From positions 434,001 through 498,000 of the forward strand of contig NZ_CP095078.1 of the NCBI RefSeq assembly GCF_022919075.1: 64,000 bases of DNA, in the 5' to 3' direction. Below the pieces are notes generated by a model, which saw only the letters and a list, made by a program, of their open reading frames with translations, had not been told where the DNA came from and searched no databases. The DNA is from Nocardioides sp. W7 (GTDB lineage Bacteria > Actinomycetota > Actinomycetes > Propionibacteriales > Nocardioidaceae). Shown in pieces: positions 54,203-64,000 of this stretch; within the stretch, counting starts at the first letter, position 1; each line of letters starts with the position of its first letter. The position numbers and the translations under genes were made by a program.

Positions 54203-54955
54203 GTGATCGCCGGCCTCGACCTGACCCCACTCCTGTTCGGGATCAAGTGGCTGGACCCGGAGTGGCTGCAACACGAGTACGGCGGCTACTTCATCTGGAT
54301 CAGTCTGGCGATCGTCTTCGTCGAGTGCGGGCTGTTCTTCCCGTTCCTGCCCGGCGACACGCTGCTGTTCGCCCTCGGCCTGTTCATCGCCGGCGGGCAG
54401 ATCCACCTGCTCGGGATCGAGCACGAGATCGTCGAGCTGGTCATCGCGATCGCGCTGCTCAGCCTGGCGGCGTTCCTCGGCAACGTCGCGGGCTACGAGA
54501 TCGGGCGCAAGATCGGCCCGCCGCTCTACGAGCGCGACGGGCGGCTGCTGAAGAAGAAGTACCTCGACCAGACGTCGGCCTTCTTCGACAAGCACGGCAG
54601 CAAGGCCCTGGTCGGTGGCCGGTTCGTGCCCTTCGTCCGCACCTACATCACGGTCGTCGCGGGCATCACCCTGATGGACCGTCGCCGCTTCTTCTTCTGG
54701 AGCGCCATCGGGGCTCTGCTGTGGGTCACCAGCATCACCCTGCTGGGCTTCTTCCTCGGCGCCGCGTTCCCCGCCATCGGCGAGAACATCGACTACGTCA
54801 CCCTGGCGATCCTCGCGTTCACCGTCGTCCCGCTCGCTTACGAGTGGGTGCGGCACCGTCGTACGTCCGGCCCGCGCGGCGACGACAACGACGGCGACGG
54901 CCGCCCGGACGTGGACATCGCCGGGTTCGACAACACCGGGGCCCACGGAGGCTGA
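54203..54955 (+). CDS. DedA/VTT-family membrane protein
   Basis: This 250-residue protein belongs to the DedA (SNARE-associated/VTT) family, which in other bacteria flips phospholipids or undecaprenyl phosphate. Landmarks are FVECGLFFPFLPGDTLLF, FLGNVAGYEIGRKIGPPLY, and the conserved Arg region GGRFVPFVRTYITVVAGI. It has five to six hydrophobic segments. The last 35 residues are acidic (DDNDGDGRPDVDI). The GTG start has TACCGT ending 6 bases upstream. It converges on a second DedA gene only 3 bases beyond its stop. Confidence 0.92.
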   Translation: MIAGLDLTPLLFGIKWLDPEWLQHEYGGYFIWISLAIVFVECGLFFPFLPGDTLLFALGLFIAGGQIHLLGIEHEIVELVIAIALLSLAAFLGNVAGYEIGRKIGPPLYERDGRLLKKKYLDQTSAFFDKHGSKALVGGRFVPFVRTYITVVAGITLMDRRRFFFWSAIGALLWVTSITLLGFFLGAAFPAIGENIDYVTLAILAFTVVPLAYEWVRHRRTSGPRGDDNDGDGRPDVDIAGFDNTGAHGG

Positions 54956-54958
54956 GCC

Positions 54959-55609
54959 TCAGGCGGTACCCCGGTGCCGGACCCGCAGCACGATCCACCG
55001 GGTGACCAGGACGGCGACCACCGCCAGCACCACCCACTGCAGCCAGCCGACCACGGGCTCGACGCGGTGCCACTCGTGGCCGAGCAGGTAGCCCGCCAGC
55101 ACGAACGTGGTGTTCCAGATCGCGCTGCCGATCGTGGTCAGCAGCCCGAACTGCCACAGCGGCATCCGGTCGACGCCGGCCGGGATCGAGATCAGGCTCC
55201 GGAACAGCGGGAGCATCCGGCCGAAGAAGACCGCCTTGCGGCCGTGCCGGCCGAACCACTGCTCGGTGCGCTCGAAGTCGTGCTGCTCGACCAGCGGCAG
55301 CCGCAGCCAGAGCGCCAGCACCCGTTCGCGGCCGAGCGAGCGGCCGAGCAGGTACAGCACCAGCGCACCCACGACCGACCCCGCCGTGGTCCACACGATC
55401 GCGCCGGTCAGCGAGAAGCTGCCGCGGCTGGCCGCGAACCCGGCCAGCGGCAGGATGATCTCGCTCGGCAGCGGCGGGAAGAGGTTCTCCAGCGCGATGA
55501 GCAGCCCGGCACCGGGACCGCCGAGCCGCTCCATCACCTCGACCGCCCACCCCGCGACCCCGGTCAGGTCGTCGGAGCTCTGGGCGGTCGACGAGGCGGC
55601 GGCGTACAT
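54959..55609 (-). CDS. Second DedA/VTT-family membrane protein
   Basis: This 216-residue DedA protein has ALENLFPPLPSEIILPLAGF (family motif E-x-x-x-P-x-P-x-E), GSVVGALVLYLLGRSLG and the Arg motif FFGRMLPLFRSLISIPAG. It differs clearly from its convergent neighbour, so this is not a recent tandem duplication. The ATG at 55609 has TACGGT ending 7 bases upstream; an in-frame GTG at 55636 lies beyond that promoter. Two DedA genes meeting tail to tail could balance different lipid carriers, but that is inference. Confidence 0.9.
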   Translation of the reverse strand: MYAAASSTAQSSDDLTGVAGWAVEVMERLGGPGAGLLIALENLFPPLPSEIILPLAGFAASRGSFSLTGAIVWTTAGSVVGALVLYLLGRSLGRERVLALWLRLPLVEQHDFERTEQWFGRHGRKAVFFGRMLPLFRSLISIPAGVDRMPLWQFGLLTTIGSAIWNTTFVLAGYLLGHEWHRVEPVVGWLQWVVLAVVAVLVTRWIVLRVRHRGTA

Positions 55610-55638
55610 GTCCCCGACCGTAGGGGCAGCTCTCAACC

Positions 55639-56184
55639 TCAGACGGAGGCGGCGTCCCGAGCGGCGTCGAGCTGAGCCTTGGTGAGCACCGGGCGGACCT
55701 CGAGGCCGACGTCGGCGAGCGGGTTCTCGCCCGCCGGGCTGCGGTCGATGGCGCAGACGACGACCTCGACGATCGCCCCGGCCTCGCGCAGCGCGCGCGT
55801 GGCGTCGCGTACGGCGCCGCCGGTGGTGATGACGTCCTCGATCAGGGTGACCCGCCGGCCGGCCACGTCCGGGCCCTCGGCGAGCTTGCAGGTGCCGTAC
55901 TCCTTGGCCTTCTTGCGCACGAACAGCGCCGGGTGGCCGGTCAGGTAGCTCACCATCGTCGCGATCGGGACCCCGCCGAGCTCCAGCCCGCCGAGCATCT
56001 CGGTGTCGGCCGGCAGCAGCTGCACCATCTCCCGCGCCACCCGCGACAGCAGCGCCGGGTCGGCCTCGAAGAGGTACTTGTCGAAGTACTCCGACGCCAC
56101 CTGCCCTGAGCGGAGCGTGAAGGTGCCGGTCAGCCGGCAGCAGGCGTCGATGTCGGCAGCGAGGTCAGTGTCCACGGTCGTCAC
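55639..56184 (-). CDS. pyrE: Orotate phosphoribosyltransferase
   Basis: PyrE (181 residues) makes OMP from orotate and PRPP in pyrimidine synthesis. Landmarks are SEYFDKYLFEADPALL, GGLELGGVPIATMVS, FVRKKAKEYGTCKL and the PRPP loop VTLIEDVITTGG. I chose the GTG at 56184 because GATGAT ends 6 bases before it; a GTG at 56175 is a second option. The gene stands apart from other pyr genes, as it does in mycobacteria. Confidence 0.94.
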   Translation of the reverse strand: MTTVDTDLAADIDACCRLTGTFTLRSGQVASEYFDKYLFEADPALLSRVAREMVQLLPADTEMLGGLELGGVPIATMVSYLTGHPALFVRKKAKEYGTCKLAEGPDVAGRRVTLIEDVITTGGAVRDATRALREAGAIVEVVVCAIDRSPAGENPLADVGLEVRPVLTKAQLDAARDAASV

Positions 56185-56210
56185 CCGCCCATCATCCCGC
56201 ACCACGACTC

Positions 56211-56259
56211 CTCGCCGGTCGAGTAGCCCCGCGAGGAACGAGCGGGGTGTATCGAGACC
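56211..56259 (+). repeat. REP-like element, copy left of the GIY-YIG gene
   Basis: This 49-bp unit starts CTCGCCGGTCGAGTAGC and ends GTATCGAGACC. It is 46/49 identical to 56730-56778 and in the same orientation. Only 66 bases separate it from the GIY-YIG start; that gap shows no clear Shine-Dalgarno. Confidence 0.8.
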
Positions 56260-56325
56260 ACCCTTCTCCACAGGCGCTCCACGACCGATTGCACTCGCCC
56301 GGCCCGCCGCCCACCATCGGGCGGC

Positions 56326-56622
56326 ATGGCCTTCACCTACATGCTCCGCTGTTCGGACGGAACGTTCTACGTCGGTAGCACCCGCGACCTCGAGCGCCGT
56401 CTGTACGAGCACCAGATCGGCGAGGGGGCGACGTACACGCGCTGGCGGCGACCGGTGGAGCTCGTCTGGCACGAGGAGCACGAGAACGTCGGCATCGCCT
56501 TCGCGCGCGAGAAGCAGATCCAGAACTGGAGCAGGGCCAAGCGACTCGCCCTGATCCGCCAGGACTACGCCGGCCTCCCGGCCCTGGCCAAGAAGGACTT
56601 CGAGCGGCGGCGGCAGGAGTAG
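56326..56622 (+). CDS. Small GIY-YIG nuclease-domain protein
   Basis: This 98-residue protein is a single GIY-YIG domain (YhbQ/UPF0213-like). It has YMLRCSDGTFYVGSTRDLERRL, where YML and YVG take the GIY and YIG places and Arg follows, then HQIGEGATYTRWRRP, and the catalytic Glu in FAREKQIQNWSRAKR. No DNA-binding domain is attached. In other bacteria such proteins are linked to DNA repair or to mobile introns. The gene lies between two same-direction 49-bp repeats and its last base touches the start of the right-hand repeat array. CACCAT ends 8 bases before the ATG, a possible -10. Confidence 0.9.
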   Translation: MAFTYMLRCSDGTFYVGSTRDLERRLYEHQIGEGATYTRWRRPVELVWHEEHENVGIAFAREKQIQNWSRAKRLALIRQDYAGLPALAKKDFERRRQE

Positions 56623-56778
56623 GTCTCGATACGCTCGCTGGCGCTCGCTACTCGACCAACGAGGCGCCACTCGCTCGCTACTCGACCAACGAGGCGCCAC
56701 TCGCTCGCTACTCGACCAACGAGGCGCCACTCGCCGGTCGAGTAGCACCGCGAGGGACGAGCGGGGCGTATCGAGACC
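56622..56778. repeat. REP-like composite: 13-bp ends, three 30-bp tandem copies
   Basis: GGTCTCGATACGC (56622-56634) and GCGTATCGAGACC (56766-56778) are perfect inverted ends. Between them lie three 30-bp tandem units (56641-56670, 56671-56700, 56701-56730; core CTACTCGACCAACGAGG) and a full 49-bp REP-like unit (56730-56778). The element starts inside the stop region of the GIY-YIG gene. Confidence 0.85.
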
Positions 56779-56800
56779 CGTGCGTCGTACGCTCGCCCGC

Positions 56801-57967
56801 ATGGCTACGCAGCGACTGGCCCAGCGCCTGCACGGGATCGCGCCGACGATCTTCTCGGAGATGTCGGCGCTGGCGGTGCGGACGCAGTCGGTCAACCTGG
56901 GGCAGGGGTTCCCGGACGTGGACGGGCCGCCGGAGGTGATCGCGCGGGCGGTGCAGGCGCTGGAGGGCGGGCACAACCAGTACGCACCGGGGGTCGGCGT
57001 ACCGGCGCTGCGCCACGCGGTGGCGCGGCACCAGCAGCGGCACTACGGCATCGAGCTCGACCCCGACAGCGAGGTCGTCGTGACGACCGGCGCCACCGAG
57101 GGGATCGCGGCCGCGCTGCTCGGGCTGGTCGACCCCGGTGACGAGATCGTCGTGCTGGAGCCGTACTACGACTCCTACGTCGCGATGATCCAGATGGCCG
57201 GCGGGGTACGTCGGCCGGTCACCCTGCGCGCGCCCGACTTCCGGCTCGACGTCGACGAGCTGCGCGCCGCCGTCACCGACCGCACCCGCTACGTGCTCCT
57301 CAACAGCCCGCACAACCCGACCGGCACCGTGCTGACCCGGGCCGAGCTGCAGGCGGTCGCCGACGTCGCCGTCGAGCGCGACCTCGTCGTGATCACCGAC
57401 GAGGTCTACGAACATCTCGTGTACGACGTCGAGCACGTCCCGATCTCGACCCTGCCCGGCATGGCCGAGCGGACGCTGACCCTCTCGAGCGCCGGGAAGT
57501 CGTACTCCTTCACCGGCTGGAAGGTCGGCTGGGCCACCGGGCCGCGCGAGCTGGTGCAGGCGGTGCTGGCCGCCAAGCAGTGGCTGACCTTCACCTCGGG
57601 CTCACCGCTGCAGCCGGCGGTCGCGCACGCGCTCGACGACGAGCCGGACTACCCGGCCCGGCTGGCCGCCGAGCTCCGCGAGCGGCGCGACCTGCTCTGC
57701 GCCGGACTCGCGAAGGTCGGGCTGGAGGTCCGGGTGCCCGAGGGCACCTACTTCGCCACCACCGACGTCGGCGGCCTTGGCTGGCCGGACGGGATGGCCT
57801 TCTGCCTCGCGCTGCCCGAGCGGGCCGGGGTGGTCGCGATCCCGAGCCAGGTCTTCCACGACGACGCCGACGCGGGTCGTCACCTCGTGCGGTGGGCGTT
57901 CTGCAAGCAGCCCGAGATCATCGAGGAGGGGCTGCGCCGCCTCGCGGCGGCGCAGCTCCACGCCTGA
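56801..57967 (+). CDS. PLP-dependent class I/II aminotransferase
   Basis: This 388-residue enzyme is a fold-type I aminotransferase. It has VNLGQGFPDVDGPPEVI, NQYAPGVGVPALRHAVA, TTGATEGIAAALLGL, NSPHNPTGTVL, ITDEVYEHLVYD and the PLP lysine (near residue 233) in SSAGKSYSFTGWKVGW. This pattern is close to methionine/kynurenine aminotransferases and to N-succinyldiaminopimelate aminotransferase DapC of Actinobacteria; the substrate is open. I chose the ATG at 56801 because TACGCT ends 7 bases before it. It lies just after the REP-like array. Confidence 0.93.
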   Translation: MATQRLAQRLHGIAPTIFSEMSALAVRTQSVNLGQGFPDVDGPPEVIARAVQALEGGHNQYAPGVGVPALRHAVARHQQRHYGIELDPDSEVVVTTGATEGIAAALLGLVDPGDEIVVLEPYYDSYVAMIQMAGGVRRPVTLRAPDFRLDVDELRAAVTDRTRYVLLNSPHNPTGTVLTRAELQAVADVAVERDLVVITDEVYEHLVYDVEHVPISTLPGMAERTLTLSSAGKSYSFTGWKVGWATGPRELVQAVLAAKQWLTFTSGSPLQPAVAHALDDEPDYPARLAAELRERRDLLCAGLAKVGLEVRVPEGTYFATTDVGGLGWPDGMAFCLALPERAGVVAIPSQVFHDDADAGRHLVRWAFCKQPEIIEEGLRRLAAAQLHA

Positions 57968-57970
57968 GGC

Positions 57971-58642
57971 TCAGCCCCAGGGCTGGGTGGTGCCGACCGG
58001 CAGCTCGGGCTGCTGACCGCGCCGGGCGAACCACTCGTTCGCGCCGCCGGTGAACAGCAGCACGATCACCACGATCCCGGCGATCAGGGTCAGCCCGCTC
58101 ACGACCGAGGTGATGATGAGCAGGCTGACGATGGCGGTCATCGCGGCCGAGATCACCAGCAGGATCCGCGCGACGTTGGAGCGCCGCATCGCGAAGATCG
58201 CCAGCACGAGGGCGACCAGGCACCAGACGGCGAAGGCCACCACGATCACCGTGATGACGGTCGCGAGGTCGTCGCCGTTGAAGACGTCGCGCTGGGAGGC
58301 GGTCATCTCGTCCTCCATCGCGTCGATCAGGTCGTCGCGGGCCACCATGATGAGCAGCGCGAGCAGGGCGCACAGCAGGAAGCTCACCCCGGAGGACACC
58401 ATCGTCACGATGGCCGCGGCCGTGACCGTGCCCGGCCGGCGGTCGGGGTCGCGGGCCGGCTGGCCGTACGGCGCGCCGGGCTGGCCGTAGGGGCTGGCCG
58501 GCGGCTGCTGGCCGTGCGGGTTGCCGGGCTGCTGGCCGTACGAGCCGGCCGGCGGCTGCTGGCCGTAGGGGTTCGCGGGCGGCTGCTGACCGTAGGGGTT
58601 GTCCTGCGGCGGCGGGCCCCAGGGCGGGTGCGGATCGCTCAT
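57971..58642 (-). CDS. Membrane protein with Pro/Gly/Gln-rich repeats
   Basis: This 223-residue protein begins with about 70 residues of repeated PYGQQPP-type units (NPYGQQPPANPYGQQPPAGS), a low-complexity cytosolic tail common in actinobacterial envelope proteins. Four helices follow (AAIVTMVSSGVSFLLCALLA, VITVIVVAFAVWCLVALVLA, ILLVISAAMTAIVSLLII, LTLIAGIVVIVLLF). A polar loop (DLIDAMEDEMTASQ) lies between helices 1 and 2. Function unknown. It ends 3 bases from the aminotransferase gene and has a similar membrane protein gene 3 bases upstream, so the two form an operon. Confidence 0.8.
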   Translation of the reverse strand: MSDPHPPWGPPPQDNPYGQQPPANPYGQQPPAGSYGQQPGNPHGQQPPASPYGQPGAPYGQPARDPDRRPGTVTAAAIVTMVSSGVSFLLCALLALLIMVARDDLIDAMEDEMTASQRDVFNGDDLATVITVIVVAFAVWCLVALVLAIFAMRRSNVARILLVISAAMTAIVSLLIITSVVSGLTLIAGIVVIVLLFTGGANEWFARRGQQPELPVGTTQPWG

Positions 58643-58645
58643 GGG

Positions 58646-59725
58646 TCAGATCGTTCCACGAGCGGCGTACCAGGCGCGCACCTCGGGCCGCAGCAGCAGC
58701 GAGAACGTGACCGCACAGGCGGCCAGCGGCACCAGCAGCGGGAAGGTCCCGACCCCGGCGCCGAGCAGGCAGCAGGCCGCGGCGGCCCCCGCCGAGACCA
58801 GCAGACTGACCTGCGCCCACTGGGCCCGGCGGAACGCGAACCACGCGAGGACGGCCGCCGCCACGCACCACAGCACCACGATCGCGGCCATCGCGATCGC
58901 CGTGCCCACCAGCATGTCCTCGGTGATGTCGTCGGCCATGGTCGGCTCGCGGCGGCGTACCTCGTCGAGGACCAGCTCGGGCGAGAGCCCGACCACGACG
59001 GCGGTCAGCAGCATGCCGCCGGCGATCAGGGTGGTCAGCACCCAGGTCAGCACGCAGGCCCACAGCACGGCCGGCGGCCGTGGCCCGGGCGCGCCCGGGC
59101 GGGCGGCGCCGTGCGGCTGGTACGGCGCGGGCGCGCCCGGTGCCAGCGGCGCCTGGTGCGGCTGCGGGGCGTTGCCGAACCCGGCGTAGGGGCGGGGCTC
59201 GCTCGTCGACGGGACGGACGCCGGCGGGGGCGGCTGCTGCCAGGGCGTCGGCGGCTCGGGATCCGGAGTCCGCTCGGGACGCCGCTCGGGCGCCGGCCGC
59301 GGCGCGACGCCGTTGAACCAGTCCCGGGACGGCTGCAGCCAGAGCATCACGATGGCGACGGCGACGGCCGAGGAGAGCATCCCCCCGAGGACCAGCCCGC
59401 TGACCGCCAGCAGCGGAGCGAGCACGGTGAGCGCCAGCCGGGCCGGGCGGGAACGCTGCAGGGCGTAGACCCCGAGCACCGCGATCGCGGCGGCGCTGGC
59501 CGCGGCCACCATGGCGAGCCCGCGCATGATCCCGAGGACCTGCTCGACGTCCAGGCCCATGCCCTCACCGGGCGGGCGGGCGACGAACTCCTCGACCGCC
59601 TGACGGGTCTCCAGGGACCGGAGGCCCGAGACGGTCTCGAACGCGAACAGCACCAGCAGGACCGAGCCGCCGATGGCCAGGCCCGCCGCGAAGGTGGCCT
59701 GTGGGGGGCGGGTCGGGCTGCTCAT
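58646..59725 (-). CDS. Hypothetical multi-helix membrane protein
   Basis: This 359-residue protein has three N-terminal helices (FAAGLAIGGSVLLVLFAF, GLAMVAAASAAAIAVLGVYA, LTVLAPLLAVSGLVLGGMLS), a Pro-rich cytosolic linker (about residues 145-235) and a C-terminal four-helix part (VLWACVLTWVLTTLIAGGML onward). The C-terminal part has the same pattern as the downstream protein: a polar ITEDMLVG loop, then three helices. The two may be distant paralogues. Function unknown. The ATG at 59725 is preceded by GAGAG. Its stop is 3 bases from the next start. Confidence 0.78.
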   Translation of the reverse strand: MSSPTRPPQATFAAGLAIGGSVLLVLFAFETVSGLRSLETRQAVEEFVARPPGEGMGLDVEQVLGIMRGLAMVAAASAAAIAVLGVYALQRSRPARLALTVLAPLLAVSGLVLGGMLSSAVAVAIVMLWLQPSRDWFNGVAPRPAPERRPERTPDPEPPTPWQQPPPPASVPSTSEPRPYAGFGNAPQPHQAPLAPGAPAPYQPHGAARPGAPGPRPPAVLWACVLTWVLTTLIAGGMLLTAVVVGLSPELVLDEVRRREPTMADDITEDMLVGTAIAMAAIVVLWCVAAAVLAWFAFRRAQWAQVSLLVSAGAAAACCLLGAGVGTFPLLVPLAACAVTFSLLLRPEVRAWYAARGTI

Positions 59726-59766
59726 AGCTCTCATTCCATCAGAGGACCGGTCGGGGCCGGACGGTC

Positions 59767-59806
59767 GTGTGCCCCAGCACGCGCCGGAACGCGTCCTGGG
59801 GCACAC
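59767..59806. terminator. Hairpin downstream of clpB
   Basis: GTGTGCCCCAG (59767-59777) pairs with CTGGGGCACAC (59796-59806); an inner ACGCG/CGCGT extends the stem. It lies 20 bases after the clpB stop. Confidence 0.65.
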
Positions 59807-59826
59807 CACTCGGGATCAGGCCGGGG

Positions 59827-62424
<2,598 letters not shown>

Positions 62425-62494
62425 GTGCGTGATCTCCTGGTCTCGAGCGGTGCTGCGAGGAGTCTCCCTCGTCATCGGGTTCAACGCAGCAGAA

Positions 62495-62515
62495 CTTGAG
62501 TCTGTTCCACTCAAG
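62495..62515. promoter_or_regulatory. HAIR operator (HspR site) upstream of clpB
   Basis: CTTGAGT-N7-ACTCAAG at 62495-62515 matches the HspR-associated inverted repeat of Streptomyces and Mycobacterium exactly; the symmetry extends to AACTTGAGT/ACTCAAGTT. It sits in the 153-base gap between clpB and the divergent response regulator gene. Confidence 0.93.
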
Positions 62516-62577
62516 TTTGGAAAAGTTCGGCGAACGCCACCCGCGAGGCTCTCCCCTTCCCTAACGTTCGTCTCGAG

Positions 62578-62976
62578 ATGAAGCAGACGCTTGGCGCCGG
62601 ATCCATGCGGGCCGTGATCGTCGACGACACCGACGACATCCGGGCCCTGCTCCGCCTCGCCCTGACCCGGGCTGAGCACCGGGTGGTCGCCGAGGCCGCG
62701 GACGGCCGGGAGGGCATCGAGGTTGTCACCGAGCACCGCCCGGACCTGGTGCTCCTCGACCTGTCGATGCCGGTCATGGACGGCCTCGAAGCCCTGCCGA
62801 CGCTGCGCCGGCTGGTCCCCGACGCGACCATCCTCGTGCTCTCCGGCTTCGGGGCGGAGCAGATGGCCGACCGCGCCCTGGCCGCCGGCGCCGACGGGTA
62901 CGTCCAGAAGGGCGAGTCGCTGGTCGTGATCCTCGGCGTGATCCGCGAGCTGAGCGCCGCTAGGAGCGCTGGGTGA
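62578..62976 (+). CDS. Single-domain response regulator (CheY-like)
   Basis: This 132-residue protein is only a receiver domain: acidic pair in IVDDTDD, phospho-accepting Asp 61 in [13 protein letters not shown], Ser in [11 protein letters not shown], and Lys in YVQKGES. With no output domain it must act by protein contacts, like CheY or Spo0F. A second ATG at 62605 would remove nine residues. A TAACGT lies 10 bases before the ATG. The partner kinase is not adjacent. It is divergent from clpB and might share the HAIR region. Confidence 0.9.
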   Translation: MKQTLGAGSMRAVIVDDTDDIRALLRLALTRAEHRVVAEAADGREGIEVVTEHRPDLVLLDLSMPVMDGLEALPTLRRLVPDATILVLSGFGAEQMADRALAAGADGYVQKGESLVVILGVIRELSAARSAG

Positions 62977-62986
62977 CAATGGGCCG

Positions 62987-63604
62987 GTGCCCGTCACCCG
63001 TGGATTCACCGGCAAGCGCCGCGACGCCGGCGCGCGCTCCGACCGGCTGCCGCCCGGCCAGTACGACACCGGCCCGGGGTGGCCGACGCTGACCGCGGAG
63101 GTCACCCCCCACCTGGTGCCCGAGGAGTGGACGATGAGCGTCGACGGGCTGGTCGAGACGCCTCGCAGCTGGTCGTGGCGCGAGATCCATGCGCTGCCCG
63201 GGTCGTCGTACTTCGGCGACATCCACTGCGTGACCACCTGGTCGAAGTTCGACACGACCTTCGCCGGCGTCAGCGTCGACACCCTGCTCGAGGCGGCCGG
63301 TCCGCTGCCCGAGGCGGCGTACGTGATGGCTCACTCCACGACGGGATACACGACGAACCTCCCGATCGCCGACGTCACCGGCGGCAAAGCCTGGGTGGTC
63401 TGGGAGTACGACGGCAAGCCGCTGCCGGTCGAGCACGGCGGGCCGGTGCGGCTGCTGGTCCCGCACCTGTACTTCTGGAAGTCCGCCAAGTGGGTGACCC
63501 GGCTGGAGCTGATGGCCCGCGACCGGCCGGGCTTCTGGGAGCAGAACGGCTACCACGACCGCGGCGACCCGTGGCTGGAGCAGCGCTACCAGGGCGACCC
63601 GTGA
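62987..63604 (+). CDS. Sulfite oxidase-like molybdopterin oxidoreductase
   Basis: This 205-residue protein matches the oxidoreductase molybdopterin-binding domain (YedY/sulfite oxidase type): [27 protein letters not shown] with the Mo-ligand Cys at residue 81 (in IHCVTTW), then [11 protein letters not shown] and [20 protein letters not shown]. No signal peptide or dimerisation domain is present, so it is the short cytosolic form. The GTG start has GACAAT ending 6 bases upstream. It overlaps the next gene, a flavin reductase, by four bases (GTGA), suggesting that the two form one electron-transfer system. Confidence 0.92.
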   Translation: MPVTRGFTGKRRDAGARSDRLPPGQYDTGPGWPTLTAEVTPHLVPEEWTMSVDGLVETPRSWSWREIHALPGSSYFGDIHCVTTWSKFDTTFAGVSVDTLLEAAGPLPEAAYVMAHSTTGYTTNLPIADVTGGKAWVVWEYDGKPLPVEHGGPVRLLVPHLYFWKSAKWVTRLELMARDRPGFWEQNGYHDRGDPWLEQRYQGDP

Positions 63605-64000
63605 CCTCACCGTCGAGGCTGCCCAGGAATGAGACTGCACCTGCTGGCGCCTGGACGACGGGCCGGTTGATCGAGGTCGAGAGACCCACCGACCGCCTGG
63701 TCCGGCTGCGCTTCCACGTCGAGGACCGCGTCGACCACTGGCCGGGTCAGCACTACGTCCTGCGCCTGCGCGCCCCCGACGGCTACACCGCCCAGCGGTC
63801 GTACTCCATCGCCTCCGACCCGCACGACCCGCTGCTGGAGCTGATGATCGAGTGCCTGCCCGACGGGGAGGTCTCCGGCTTCATGCACGACGTCGCCGAG
63901 GTCGGCGACGTGTTCGAGCTGCGCGGACCGATCGGCGGCTGGTTCACCTGGACCGGCGAGCAGCCGGCGATCTGTGTGGTGGGCGGCTCCGGCGTGGTGC
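63601..64000 (+). CDS. FAD-binding oxidoreductase (ferredoxin-NADP reductase type), partial
   Basis: The frame runs from the GTG at 63601, which overlaps the stop of the upstream gene, to the end of the window. The visible 133 residues show an FNR-like FAD domain: GQHYVLRLRAPD, the flavin motif RSYSIAS, and the start of the NAD(P) domain (FELRGPIGGWFTW, ICVVGGSGVV). It probably passes electrons from NAD(P)H to the molybdopterin partner. The C-terminus, perhaps with a [2Fe-2S] domain, lies outside the window. Confidence 0.88.
   Translation, partial: MTSPSRLPRNETAPAGAWTTGRLIEVERPTDRLVRLRFHVEDRVDHWPGQHYVLRLRAPDGYTAQRSYSIASDPHDPLLELMIECLPDGEVSGFMHDVAEVGDVFELRGPIGGWFTWTGEQPAICVVGGSGVV

Noticed and set aside
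56641-56730. Possible CRISPR array beside the GIY-YIG gene
   Set aside because: The three 30-bp units are contiguous with no unique spacers; the array is part of the REP-like element.

Overview
The window is chromosomal DNA of a high-GC actinobacterium. Very GC-rich third codon positions, frequent GTG/TTG starts, small PurL with PurS and PurQ, DUF3073, DUF3151, a class I lysyl-tRNA synthetase and an HspR-type site upstream of clpB all point to Actinomycetota. The gene order (purM-DUF3073; purA, DUF3151, fba, DedA, SpoU methyltransferase, pyrE, clpB) resembles mycobacterial and especially Nocardioides-like chromosomes. The genus is an inference. I see no rRNA, tRNA, CRISPR array, transposase or prophage gene.

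Layout. 1-5.3 kb: the end of a hybrid sensor kinase, a propeller-like hypothetical protein, a divergent ECF sigma factor/Ser-Thr kinase pair and a branched-chain amino acid dehydrogenase. 5.3-31.4 kb: purine genes on the minus strand (DUF3073, purM, purF, purL, purQ, purS, purC), interleaved with a GAF sensor kinase, an M20 peptidase, an HTH/MFS module, a WYL/ABC-2 module, a TetR/MFS module, a secreted DUF1906/peptidoglycan-binding protein and an acyl-CoA ligase. 31.5-42 kb: a 1432-residue secreted propeller/FN3/SdrD-like protein, a HIT-like protein, acylphosphatase, another MFS pump, and an ECF sigma with its membrane partner. 40.6-44.8 kb: purB, purD and purA. 44.9-64 kb: lipid kinase, HTH regulator, lysS, Fic AMPylase, DUF3151, MFS pump, fba, SpoU methyltransferase, two DedA proteins, pyrE, a GIY-YIG protein between repeats, an aminotransferase, membrane proteins, clpB, a single-domain response regulator, and a molybdopterin oxidoreductase followed by a flavin reductase cut by the window end.

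The nine purine genes cover PRPP to FGAM (purF, purD, purL/Q/S), AIR (purM), SAICAR to AICAR (purC, purB) and IMP to adenylosuccinate to AMP (purA, purB). purN, purK, purE and purH are not here. All are on the minus strand and most have their own promoter.

Two genome-scale patterns stand out. First, about two dozen genes have a TANNNT-like -10 hexamer ending exactly 6 or 7 bases before the start codon, which implies leaderless mRNAs. Second, intergenic spaces carry long, often perfect inverted repeats, and a REP-like family with ends GGTYGAGYAG and GTRTCGARACC. A small GIY-YIG nuclease gene lies between two 49-bp copies of the latter.
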